From Kryptolebias marmoratus (lineage: Eukaryota; Chordata; Actinopteri; Cyprinodontiformes; Rivulidae), in contig NC_051434.1 in NCBI RefSeq assembly GCF_001649575.2, positions 11,750,761 through 11,814,760 of the forward strand: 64,000 nt of DNA. Reading direction: 5' to 3'. The position numbers and the translations under genes were made by a program. Positions within the stretch are counted from its first letter, which is position 1; each line of letters starts with the position of its first letter. Under the pieces are notes generated by a model. That model ran no database searches, had not been told where the DNA came from, and saw only the letters and a program-made list of their open reading frames with translations. Below are positions 11,074 to 23,800 of the stretch, one piece after another.

Positions 11074-14000
11074 TGCACTCACCCTGATGTAAGCGTCTTG
11101 GTGGTGTCTGGCAAAGTAAAGCATGTTATCCAGAGCCAACATGCCTGGAGGGATCTGGGTGAAATCCACCGCTGGATTGACATGGTTCTGAGAAGAACAG
11201 AGGAGCAGGGAGAGATAAAACACACACACACCCAAAACCTCATTTTTAACCTTTATTCTAGGTCTATCTGACTGAAGGTAAAAACAGCATCACTGGTTTT
11301 TATCTATATGAAGTCCAAGAGCAACATGAATGAATGAAGCTATTTGTTTCATTAGCTGCAATGCTAAAAAATAATCATGTTTTTTAAATTCATAGAAAGT
11401 AAAATAAATAAAATATGCTTGCCATGACAGAAAAAATATGACTTTCCAGCCACGTGCAAAAAAGAACTCTTAAATTTCATGTTATTGTTTCAAAAGACAC
11501 ATTAGCTGATCACTGAAGAGGAAAGAGACAAGAAGAGGAGTAAAGGATGAAAAAGAAACTGACTTATCGGGATGACGTTCGTCTTAAAGAACATGGACAT
11601 TTAACAATAACGACACTAATATTACTTAACGCTAACATAAAAAGTCAAATGATCGAAGGAGTGATGGGGACTGAGTGAGACAGTCTCGAACACAGAAAGG
11701 CTCTTGGGTTGGGTTCACTCCGCACACAGTGGAGCCGAGGCCGTCCAATTGGCCTTATCTTTACAGAACACACAGCAGAGAGCGGATGGAGTAACGCAGA
11801 GCCTAATCTGAGCCATGCTGGGCTAAAGCAGGCGATAGTCACACAATTACAGCAGTGATTTGTTGAATACTTCAACATGAGGAGGCGAGACAATCAGAAA
11901 AATTAAAACGTTTCAGGAAAAATGTGGTTTGAAGACATTTTGGAAGCAAACTTTGACAGTTTTGTTGCGCTAACTCTTTGACGCCCCCCCTCCCCGAAAG
12001 GCCGACTTACAATAAACCCGAGCTTTTTGTAGTCGCGGGTGTACATGGACTTCCGCTTCTCGATGCTGCCGCTGTTGTTTGGCTCGCACTCCACGTCGAA
12101 GGCGATTCTCCGCAGCTCAAAGATGATGTCCCTCTGAGCCTGCACACACAGAGAAGATTACAGCCCTGATGCCTTTTTCCTTCTATTCCCTTTTTTTATT
12201 TTTAAGTATATAATTAAAAAAAAAATCCTTCAGCTTCTTCTGAGCTGTGTGGGATCAGACAGCGCCCGAGGAAAAGTGGCAAACAGCCAGAGCGAGGCAC
12301 TATTTCTATTACTTGGACGAATCTGCAAGAATTTACTGCTTAATAATCTTAAACATATGATTAATTTTGTGAGTAGTATTCAGCCGAGTGAATATAAAGT
12401 CTGCTGTTCAGAGAGCAATAAAAACATCCAGTTTACTTTCAGTCAGTACAAAACAGCACATGAAGTGACGAATGCACCTGCGAATACATAAATGTACCCC
12501 CAGCCGACACTAATTTATTGACACTGCAGCTTTAACGCATTCTCTGTTCAACATTTCGATTTCTCAGCGCCGACCTGGTCCTGAGGATCCATCTTGGTCA
12601 TCATGCGGTCCTCCAGCAGGTTGAAGGTCAGCACCTGCAGGACGTACAGCTGGTGGGCCATCTCGTCATTGATGGGCGTGGTGCTCCGGATTACATTCTG
12701 CAGGCGAAGAGAGAGGATGGGGGTTAAAGTAAAATGAAGGCAGAATGTGAAAGTTTGAAAAATAAATGGACAAAAAAAAAAGGTTGATTTGGGAAGAAAC
12801 GACAAAGAGGGGAAGACGAACGTCAGACGAAGGAACAAGACGTGATTTCACACTCGGGAGAAAAGGGAGACTGGGAGGGTTGTAGACTATAATCAGAAAA
12901 AGATGTGTCACTTTCTGCACTGATAATTGGAGCAGAGGCTGAAACCTAAATGCAGACAAAAAGACGAGTTTAAAATGACATGAGTGGGGCTGAACTTACA
13001 GTGAGGATGATGGAGCGCAGCTGCTTCTGGGCGAGGATGTGGGCCATCTCCTGCAGAGCGAGGGATCAGAAGGATAGAGACAGAAAGACGGAGTTTAAGA
13101 AGAGAGAGTGAGAGAGAGAGAGAGTGAGAAGGGTAAAAGGGAGACAATGTAAAAAAAAGAGGCAAAAATAAAGTCTTAAGGGTTTCTACACTAAAGTGGA
13201 AAATTAAAAGCGGGTGGAAAAAAAAAAAAAAAACGGCCACGGCATACTGCAAAGTATGCAGCGACGAGCTGTAATATTAACAAATAAATAAATTAAAAGG
13301 TAAGCCATCCCAGAAAGAAACTTAAAAAAGGGATACTAGATGCACTAATTGATGCCTTCTAAGGTGCAAACTATGAAGTGTGCTAATCAAGGGTGCACTT
13401 ACTGTCAGGGGACAATTTAGGATGTCCACAATGTGCTCATCAAACTACCGTGTCGTGTGCAGTGAGGAGACAAGGTCAGAGACAGAGACAGAGAGTGAGT
13501 GGATGTGGTGGGATCAAGGAAAAAGATGCGAGGAGGCTGGAAAATAATTTCTGTGAGTGTTGCAGTATGTGGTGGTGCTGGGGAGGAAGGGCGGCACAGT
13601 CAGCAGAACAAAGACAGGCCGGAGGATCATAATAGCTTCTCTGATGGCTGAGCCCTCGTCACACACACCGAACATATGATCAACCTTCTGCGCTCGCAAA
13701 TCCAGACACACACACCGAAAACACACGTCCTGAAATACGCTACAAGTGACAAAACCCGAAGGGTTTAAATTACTGCACATGCTTTAACCTGAGCTGCAGG
13801 AGATGGTCAGATAGCAGCGCTGCGACATGAAAACGCGCCTGTATTTGTATGCAGGAGCGCCGGGAAGCTCGCTTCTGCTTTAGCATGACTTCACATCCCT
13901 GTTCTGCAGAAGAGGACAGCTGTGGGCTTGCATTATTCATTATTAATGTTAAAGCGCATCACCGATGCAGGGATCATGTGATTAGCTACAAGGCAGTGCT

Positions 14001-17000
14001 GGACATATGTGAGAGTCGGAGACGGGAGCAGAACTGAGCGAAAAACATCCCTTCAGCGAAGAAGGGCGGCAAGAAAAATGCGTTTCATTGCTGGATTTGG
14101 CCGCAAATGATGCCCAAATACACGCTAACACAGATACGCTTGACTTTCACAGGCCTCACCTGTCTCTTCTCCTCAGGAGCTTTCAGGAACAGAGCGTTGA
14201 TGACAGCGATGGTGTAAGTCTGGATGTCTTGATCAGTCCTACAATGAAAACCAAAACAATGATCACTTTGGTGCTTTCAAAAACAAGTCGGCATGTTTAA
14301 CCTTCACTCATTCCGGGTCAGCCACTCACCCCTGAAGATGTGGGATGAGCTGTCCGATGGTGATCTCTTGGGCCACCTTGTGGTAAAGATCCTGACTGTT
14401 GAGGACCATGGACTCCAGGATGGCCAGGGAGCGCTGCAACACCGCGGTGTCCATGGCCGACTTGGTCACGAAGCTGGCGATCTTTAAAGAAACCGAGGCA
14501 AATAAGATGATTTTTTTTTTAAAAAGGGGGAAATGCTCTACAGAAACAGCCACACAATAAATAATAAGCAATAAGACTTGTGAATAATAAGTCAATTAGG
14601 TACAGCTATTTCTAAGATCCTAAAATAGCTGAATGCCTGAAATATTATTTAATTAAGTTCCTTAAAATAATGTTGAAAAACTTAATTTTCTAGAGTCCAT
14701 CTGGCATCTACAACACAAACTCAAAACAAGGTTCCGTGGACAAGCCTTAGGCAGAAACATTCACAAATTCTGTGTATATTTATAAAGTAAAATGAAATGT
14801 GAATGAAGAGAAATCTAATCAAATCAGTATTTGGTGTGACCTTTTCTTTGTCATCAAACCAGCATCGGTTCTTCCATGTAGTTTGTTCCAAACATCATAA
14901 GAGAACAGACCACAGCTCACACCTCCTCTTCACATGATCTCTGACTCACTCCATCAGGCTGAGATCAGGGCTCTGTGCGGGTCATACCGTCACTTCCAGG
15001 ACTTCCTGTTCTTCATCATGATAAGTTAATAACAACGCTCAGGATCGTTGTCCTGCAGCAGAATAAATTTGGGGTAAATCAAACATCCCTGTTGTTTTAG
15101 GCTGATGGATACCCATCTGCTCGTATTTCTGAGCACAGAGGAGATCAATAATTTGACCAAATCACGCCTCGGTTTGCAGAAGTGCAGCTCCAAGCTTGCA
15201 GGAAATCTCCACCATGTTTCTGTTGCCTGCAGACTCGTCCCTGTACCTCCAGCCAGTGATTCAACTAACAACCTGCCTTCTGATATAAACATTTAACTCA
15301 TCAGTCCAGTCCTACTGTCACTTTTTCTATTTTTGTGCATAACAGAGTTACTTTTGTTTCCATGCTAACCTTTTGGCCATATTTCTGTTATATAGACCAT
15401 TTCTGGCCAGCCTTCTCCAGACAGTCGAAGGGTGTCCTCGCAGGCTCCTGTCAGTTTTGAACTCATGGTACAGCTGGACGTCTTCGAATTTCAAACACGA
15501 CATAGGTACTTCGTCAACCTCTGCATCCGCGGTCCTCAACGTTGCTCTTTTCTTTGTGCTTCCTCAAAGATCCTGAAACCCCAGTCTGCTTTGAAATCTT
15601 TCTCAGGGAGAAACCTGTCTCATGGAGCTTAGGGACCTTGTCTTTTCTTTCCGAGCACTGCCATGATTGGCATATGGTATGAAACGCTCACCTTTGTAGC
15701 TGAGTTTAAGCCTCCTACACAGACACATCTGTTTCTGTTAATGACCGTGTGCATCATTAGCACTCGTTTGACATTTCTTACTATAAGCTTACAAAATCCC
15801 AGACATTGTGTACCTAGAAGAACCAATGCTGTTTGGAAGGGTGGTCACACTAAATACTGTTTTGATTTATGTAATCAGACAATAATGCTAAGCATAAAAG
15901 TACAGCAAGTACATGAATGACTGTGAAAGTCAATATGTGTCTGTTAAATATTAATATTCCAGTCACTGCACAGTAAAATAACAGCATTAAGTGTGTGCTC
16001 CTCCTAAATCCTGGGTCTGCTTAATGTGACGTTTTCCTGGCTGACCTTCTTGATGAAGGCCACAGAGAAAGTGTCCCAGGAGACGATCCCATGATCCATC
16101 AGCTCAACAAAGGCCGTCAGAGTGAAGGAGAGCAGGTCACCGAAGCTAGAGGACAACAAACACACACATACAAACCATAGGAAACTTCTCCTCTACCAGA
16201 TGGCTCGGAGCGATGTAAAGCTGCAAAGCCCAGATGGCTTGGAATGCAACGAGGAGCGAGCAGTCAGCAGAGAAGACAGAGACAGAGAGAGAGAGAAAAA
16301 AGTGGCAGAGAGGAAAGGACAAGGATGAATAGAAGCACAAAGCTGCAACCTGGATTGCTGCAGAAAGACAGGGGGGGAAAAAAAAAAAAAAAAAAAAAAA
16401 TCAGAGACAAGATGAGAAGAGGAAAACAAGACGAGAGGTTTGAGATGCAGCACAGAGAGAATGAAGGTCAGCAAACAGCAGGGGCCGTCAGGAGGTCAGC
16501 AGGAGCCGGGCGATTCAGTAAGGACCAGAGAGCTACGTAACGAAGTGAGGTCATGTAGTTACACAGATATCAGAAGAAATCAAACAATCAGAGAGCCACA
16601 GAAGGCCCGAGGAACAAACACAGTAAACAGACGCTCATTACAAACCTATCCAGGAATTAGCATTTGTCTGCTCAATAATCAAAACTGAGGTTACTTATGT
16701 TATCAGCCAAACCGTTTCATAAGATTTATTATTTAAAAACTGATGGTTTTACTAAGATGCTGACCTCTACTGGCCAATACTGACCTCTGCTGGTTGTAAG
16801 TGGTACTGCAGAACAGTTCTGCAGAGAACCATCGGTGTTCATCATAATACATGTTATTTTTGGTTGTGCAGATTCTGTTTTATGCTTATATTTTCAAACT
16901 GGTTGTAAATGAAGCACTTCCCCCTCATTCATCAGGGGCATAATAAAGAAAAAGATTTCTTACTGTTACTGGCTGGTATCAATGAGAAAAATGCTGCAAA

Positions 17001-20000
17001 GTCTCAAAGTCAGATCCACGTGAATGTCAGGATGTCCCCAGAGTGAGTGTTTTAACTCGCATTAAATGCTAAAAATGTTATGGCTGATGGCTGTACTGAG
17101 CTGAAATCAAGGGAAATAAGTGTTTCAAATTAAAAAAAGATCTTAAAATGTAAATTGTAACTATCTGGTTGGTTCAGCATCAGATGACCAAATAAAAATC
17201 GAAAAATTACAAGAAAACCCCTCAGTAGTCTCCACAAATACTCGTACCCCGGCGGTAAATATCATGCGTCAGTACTGGGCTGAGGATTAGTGAACAGTCT
17301 CGTGGCAGATTAGTGACCCGCAGCTGGAGAACGAGGAGGTTGTTGCAGAGGATGCTGGGCATTTAGACAAACTACACAAAGCAGCATTAAATCACAGAAG
17401 ACAGGAGCTAGGTGATAAACGAGTTCAGGCAAATAAAAGAAAGAAGCCTTGCTGAAGGAAGGATGATGATCCTGTGGTGATGAAGGTTATTAGCCAATAA
17501 GTAAAAAAGAAGCTCAAACATCTCCCTCACCATTTTATAAAGAACACCAAGATTTTATTTAAAGGTCAGAGCTGACTTTACCAGAAGTAATAACGGAGCT
17601 AAATCTAAATTTCAGCTGCTTCAAATGTATTTTTTATTAAAGATTTACATTTTTAGAATTAACTCTTGGTGTTCTTCAGGATTTTCCTTGTAAATCTGTT
17701 ACCCAAAACCACATGCAAGAAGAAAAAATGCACCACTGATTTCAAAACGGAAGCCTGCAGAAAGGTGAGATCAGTTTCCCCGAAGGCGCAGAGAGGCAGG
17801 AGTCTTCATCATGCAGACTCGACCAGCAAGGTTAGAAAGAGCAAAAGAGCCAGCAGCGTTAGCCAACGGGAGGAGGGAGGACTTACCAAGGCTTCATAAT
17901 TTTCTGAAGCTTCTGATAGCGCCTGCAAAAGATTAGAGAAACTTCGGTGTCAAAGAGGGGGAAAAAAACAGCGTAATGACAATAAAGTCTTATCCAGCAG
18001 GAAACACTCATCACAATCTGAACTGTAAACATCCCTGAAAGAGATCGGACTCCTCGACGTTCAATGGAAACGACTTCTTTTATTTTTACAAACACAAGCA
18101 TGTTCAATCCAGCACAGAACTCCAAGGGATCCTGCTGAAATACTGAAAACACGCAAAGCAGAATCGGGTGAAAGTGACGGCGTACTCCAAGAGAGATGAC
18201 GCCGGACTCGAGGAAATTCAAAAGTGTCACATGAAAGACAACTCGAGCAGAAAACTGGAGACATAATCAGATCTCGGTTCGTTCAAAGGAGAGTAATTTC
18301 ACAGAAGGAAAAAAAAAAAGGATAGTCTGTTTTGTGGATTTGTCAGGGGCTTCAGTAACAGATGCTAAAAAGAAACGACGGGAAAATAAAATCCTGTTTT
18401 TCAGGCTGAACAGCTGACACCTCAAGGACAATATAAAGCTGAAGAGCTTCGATCAATAAGACAACCTCTCTAAATCAGACAAATATGAGAGGGGGGTAGG
18501 ACTCGGAGTTGTGCTGCATTTTCTGCACTGACAGTAAATCAAAGCAGGTTACACGTTTCACTAAGAGACCGCTTTATTCAGTTTCAGCCTCGACTCCTGG
18601 AGTTTAAAGTATCACACTTCGTAAAAAAAGAGCAAATATAAAGGCAGTCGTGTCACTAGCTCGAACCTGCCATGCCAAGGTTTTTACAGCATATTGACCA
18701 AACCATTTTCAGCCTCTGTCAGACATAAATGAGAGCGCTGTTGATCCTCAGACACAAAAAAACACTTTTTAAGAGTCAAACTATATAATCTAGCTCAGGG
18801 GTCACCGGCAGAATTTGATCAGAGGCCAGAAATTAAGGGCTGGCCTCTGATGCTAGAAATACACAAAATACTACTAATACTACTACTACTAATAATAATA
18901 ATAATAATAACGGTTGTGAAGACTTATAGCCCTCAAGCCTGCTGTTAAGAAGTTAGTGTCAAAGGAAATATGGAGTTTTTCTGATTAATTGAGCTTGTAT
19001 TTCAGCCTTGGGGGTTTTATACTCAGCATTTGTTTTTAAGAAGTATAAGTCAGGCATTTTGTTGAGATCTACAAAAGTTTATAAAACAAAACTACCAGTT
19101 CTATATCAATTCGACAATGCGCTTTTATTTCTATGTGGAGGGACGATAAATGAGTAAAAATCAGATTTTATAACAAGTCAAATGTTAAAACTTATTGTGT
19201 ATAAACAATATAAATAATAAGAATTTCAAACAATTTAATAAAAAGTTGACAGAGATGCAAGTTTGTGTTTGACATCCTTAATGCACAAATTTACCAGCGT
19301 TATATTATTAAGCATTTATTTTAATTAACATTTTACCTTCACTTGATAGCTAATCAAAGAAGAATCAGTGAAATATAAACAGCCTTCAGATTAAGGAGGT
19401 TTGAGTTTCTAAATGAGGTTGTGTCGTTTGTTATAAATAAGCTGTCAGGCGGTCAGGAGGACTTTGTTTAACAGTAAACTAAAACACGACAAAACTGGTT
19501 AAATTGGCTTATTTTTATTCTCTGGCGTTTCGGGGTGGCTTTAAAATAAAAATGCATGCAAAATGTCTTAAATACCATGAAACTTTTGCTCCCTTTTTTA
19601 TATCGTTTTTATCCTTCAGTAGTTTGTGGGTGGGTGCCTCCACCACAGTCCCACATCGGGTCCACGGGCCACTATTTGATGACCACTAATGTGGTTATCA
19701 GTCATAAATTAAAGCCAACCACTGCAGATTAATAAAACAAAACAGAGAAAGAGCTCTTACACTTTTTTAGATAGGCACGATAAAAATCGTGTCAAGTTTA
19801 ACAGTTTAGTCAATGAATTAAAAAAACAAATGAGGAGAAAACGCTGTTCCTTGTCTGATCAGTAGAGGGCGTTATCTGCCTTCAACTGGTTGGGCTCTGG
19901 TGGACAGAAGCAGCAGCAGTGAGGTGAAAACATGATTTCCACATGAATGCAGCACATCATCTTTGGCAGAAGCGTTAGATCAGAGGGCAGCTCTGCCCTC

Positions 20001-20052
20001 GGGAGTCTCTTGAATAATTACAGTTCACCAATGTGGCTGCAAGGAGCACTAA

Positions 20053-20086
<34 letters not shown>

Positions 20087-20810
20087 ACCCTTCTACATGT
20101 CTGCGTTTTAATCAGCTTCTTTTATTGAGTTAAAAATGCAGCACAACTACTCGTCCTACTCTTTCTTCTTTGCGCGCACAGCTCTCACAGATCTGACGGC
20201 CATTTACATAAAAATGTATAAAATTAAAGAGTGGAGATCAGTGCTGCCGTGCTGCAGCTAAATCAAACGGGGGGGGGGGGTCAAACATCTGATCATTCGA
20301 ACAGGAGCTTTAAAAGAACAACAGGGTTTGATGATTTCCTGCTTATAAGACGTGAGCGTGAGGTGATGGAGGCTAATAACCAGAGGTGGAAAAAAAAAAC
20401 CATCAAGGCGTTTCTGCGGAGAGGAAAACATTACATTTCTGACCGGAGTTTGAACCTGAGAGACAAACGGGAGCTCCGCCAATGTGGACCCCGAAGAAAA
20501 TGATGGTTTTGATTTAGGATTTCAGCCCCAGAGAACGGTTTGCTCTGCAGCGATCAGCGGCGGCCCGTTTCCAAACAACGCGTTTTTTGGGGGTTTCGCT
20601 GTAGCGCAGGCTCGTTCGATATCGTGCATTTACTCCACGAGTGCGGCGCGGACTTATTATGCAAACGATTCTTGAAGATGAGAAAGCACAAAACGAGCAC
20701 GTCTCGCTCGCTTTGCAGCTGCCAGCTTGACAGTGTGTGTGTGTGTGTGAGCATTTGCATTCCAACAATTCTTTTAGTTTTGACTTTTTACAGTTACACA
20801 GCGTGCTACT

Positions 20811-20849
<39 letters not shown>

Positions 20850-23800
20850 GTATCACGGCTAAGAAAAAAAAAGGCCTCTCCTTAACCTTCAACTGGGTCT
20901 CCGGGGCTTTCTGCTTCCTTTACTGCTCGCCGTTTTACAGATCTGATGAACAGTCTGCCCTCCTGTGTGAGGTCCAACGTTACATAAAAGGAGCCTCCGT
21001 TTAGTTATCGCCGTTCAAAAGCAGCTCTGTTACCAAAATATCTAATGAACCATTGGACTAATTCTAACAAAACTCTCAGAAAGTCGTCACATTTACATGT
21101 ACATTTACATGTACATTTCCAACAAGTTAAATTTTGGATCCAACTCAGTTCAAGTTGGCCGCCGCAGCCAACTGATCGATAAACACACAAAAATGGCTCT
21201 AACTCAGTCTGTTTTATAGATATCGAGCTAAAATGTGATGTGATTGCAGTTGAGAGTCATTAACAACAAACTTTATTTTGAAAGGTTTGATTAGGACGGC
21301 TACAACTCATTTCTCTCAGACTGTGGCTCTGCTTGGAAAAGCGGCGGGCGATATGCATTCCTATCAGGAAAATCTTTTCCACGCCTGAATGAAATCCTCA
21401 GCATGTTGTGTGGTGTTCTAGCTGTGGGTCGGTTCTGAACAATCATTCATTTTAAAACGCAGGTCATTTTAGCTGACTTTTCTTGGTATGTTTGAGAAGC
21501 AACACCGAGCAGGTTTGTCAAACATTTTCCCCCAATTGTTATGTAAGAAGTAAAGTCAGTTTCTTTCTGAACTCTGCAAATTTTATTTCCTTTTCAGTTA
21601 TTATTAGCACACTATAGTTGGTTCCTAGTTAATACAGGGTGACGGCAGTCCTTCTAGTGATAGAAAATGATTAAGTTCATGTCAAAAGGTGGCAACAGAA
21701 ACGTAAATTTAACGACATTCTGCATCAGGCACCACCTAAGAAAACAATGGGTCTGAATGCTTTGGACCAGTCGGAGCGTACAGCGCAGCTCCAAGAGGTT
21801 CAGGTCTGTGTTGAGTTCCACCTGAAGACCCAGCTGGATGTATATAAATCTGTCAGACGTGTGAGAAAGTGCAGGGATGCCGCGGCCACAAGCTGAAGAC
21901 ATTAAATTACAGGGTTCCAATTAAATTTGAACACTTGGAATTAGGTTTTTGTCTGATTTAATTTGAAAATCCAACATTTGGATGGACCGCTTGGATCGAG
22001 TCGCTGTCTAAGATGAACACGCAGACTGTCGCATCCGTCACACCGGGAGGAGTGAAAGAGGAGGAAAAACATTGGATCAGCTGAGCAAACGAGGCAGGCA
22101 GGCAGGCCGACTTACTCCGTCCCGCTCTCCACCATCTGGGTGAGCAGCGAGATGCCGTCCAGGTTGATGAACTCCTGCGCGAAGGTGATGTCCCGCGACG
22201 CGTTGGCCAGGTCTTTCAGCGCCTCCAGCTTGGCGTCCATGCTCGACGACTGGATCCGCTCGTGAAGCTGCACGGCCGTCTGGTACTGCGGGGGGCGAAA
22301 CGTAAACGGCTTGACCACTAAAGCTACCGAGGATCCAGATGATCCAGATGTGCACCTATCGTCAGAGACTTACAGGAGAGGTGGTCAGGCGCAGGATGGA
22401 GCCGTTCTTGATGTCGTTGCGGTTCTGTGGAGGATTTCAAACGTACAGGCAGAGATTAGCGCGCGCCCTGGGACCATTTCTTCCCTGCCGCTGCTTCCAG
22501 TTAAAAACAGATAACCAAACCTTCTCTGTGATGTAGAAATTTGTTGCATCAGCAACCTGCAGAGCAAAGTTTTCGTTGTTTCCCAAGGACCACCTGAAAG
22601 GAATCAAACGGATAAAAAGGCACACTTTACTAATAGCTACTAAAAGCTGCACATCTTCAGAAATGATTTAAGCATGAAGACAGAGGTGCTTTTTTTTTTT
22701 TTTTAAAGAGGCCCTTTGAAGAGCACTTCCAAATGCAAAAGGCAGACTTACCCCTCACACACTTCTTTAATGATGGCTGAGAGAGGCTTTTTCTGCGAAC
22801 AAAAAAAAGGCAAAACTGCATTTAGTCCAGAGTCCAGCGACGAGTTTCCTAAAACAACACTCGCCTCAGAGTGGGCCGCAATTATTTTATACTGCCGGAC
22901 TGGAACAATGAGAGACTGTTCGTGTTTATTTATCCTTCTCCTGGTGCCACAGTTTGCCGGCCGCGTCTGCTGCACCGGTTTCTTCTCGTCATTGTTGTAT
23001 GTTAAAGTGCTCGGAGAGATTCTGCCTCTGAAGTGACTTAAATAAACACATTACCTCAAAGATTTCCATTTATAATTGTACGGTTTTGGATATATTCAGA
23101 GGGTTAATGAAAGATAAAACGTAAACACCTAAAAAAGGCATATAAAGAGAAACAAGTTTCTTGACTTAAATAAGAAAAACATCCACCCGAGAAAAAGAAA
23201 AACCAGCTCAGGTCTTTTGAAGCAGAGCTCTGTGAAAAGGTCATGAACAATTAATATCTCACCTGTTGAGGATAAGCTCTTTGAACGACCTCATTTTAGA
23301 GAAATAAGCTTCATTTCTGAGCACACCGATGAGGTAAGAGCTCCAACTTGTAACACATCAGGTGTTAATAACCTTCTCACACATACTGGCTGCTGTTCAA
23401 AACGATTAAAATTCATGGTTAGGATTTAACCCAATAAGTGTGCTGCAGGGCACATCATTAAAATCTTGCATCGTTATAACGTTACCAATAATAGGCTCTT
23501 ATCTTGTCGGCATAATTGCTACTTTAAATGTTCACGGGATAAATGTGCGCGCCAACTAGACGCAGACGGGTTTAGGAGGAATTTATATTCGTCGAAAGCA
23601 TATTACTGAATGGCATTCTCGCGCGAGCGCATCTCTGGAGATTAGGCAGCAGCAGAGAGAAGAGGCTGCGGCGTTGGAGATTTACAGAGTAGAGGTGGCA
23701 GAATGGTGGGCACGTTTGACAAGGAAAGAAAAAAGGGAAGGGGGGGGGCAGAAGAGGAGGGGAGGCTGTTGTGCGAACAAAAGGGAGACGAGAAAACAAC

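Larger units (their letters stand above)
14482..16045 (-). other. elmo1: elmo1 intron 7 (1564 nt), largely a Tc1 insertion
   Basis: The intron is bounded by GTCAGC (16045) and CTTTAAAG (14482). About three quarters of it is a degenerate Tc1 element (14735-15905), so most of the intron length was gained by transposition. Confidence 0.85.
17923..22115 (-). other. elmo1: elmo1 intron 5 (4193 nt)
   Basis: The intron is bounded by GTAAGT (22115) and TTTTGCAG (17923). It contains a probable hAT-like element (18796-19688), repeat copy C (21026-21268), (TG)n at 20055-20082, (AC)n at 20812-20845 and a G run near 20270. I found no other features. Confidence 0.88.
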
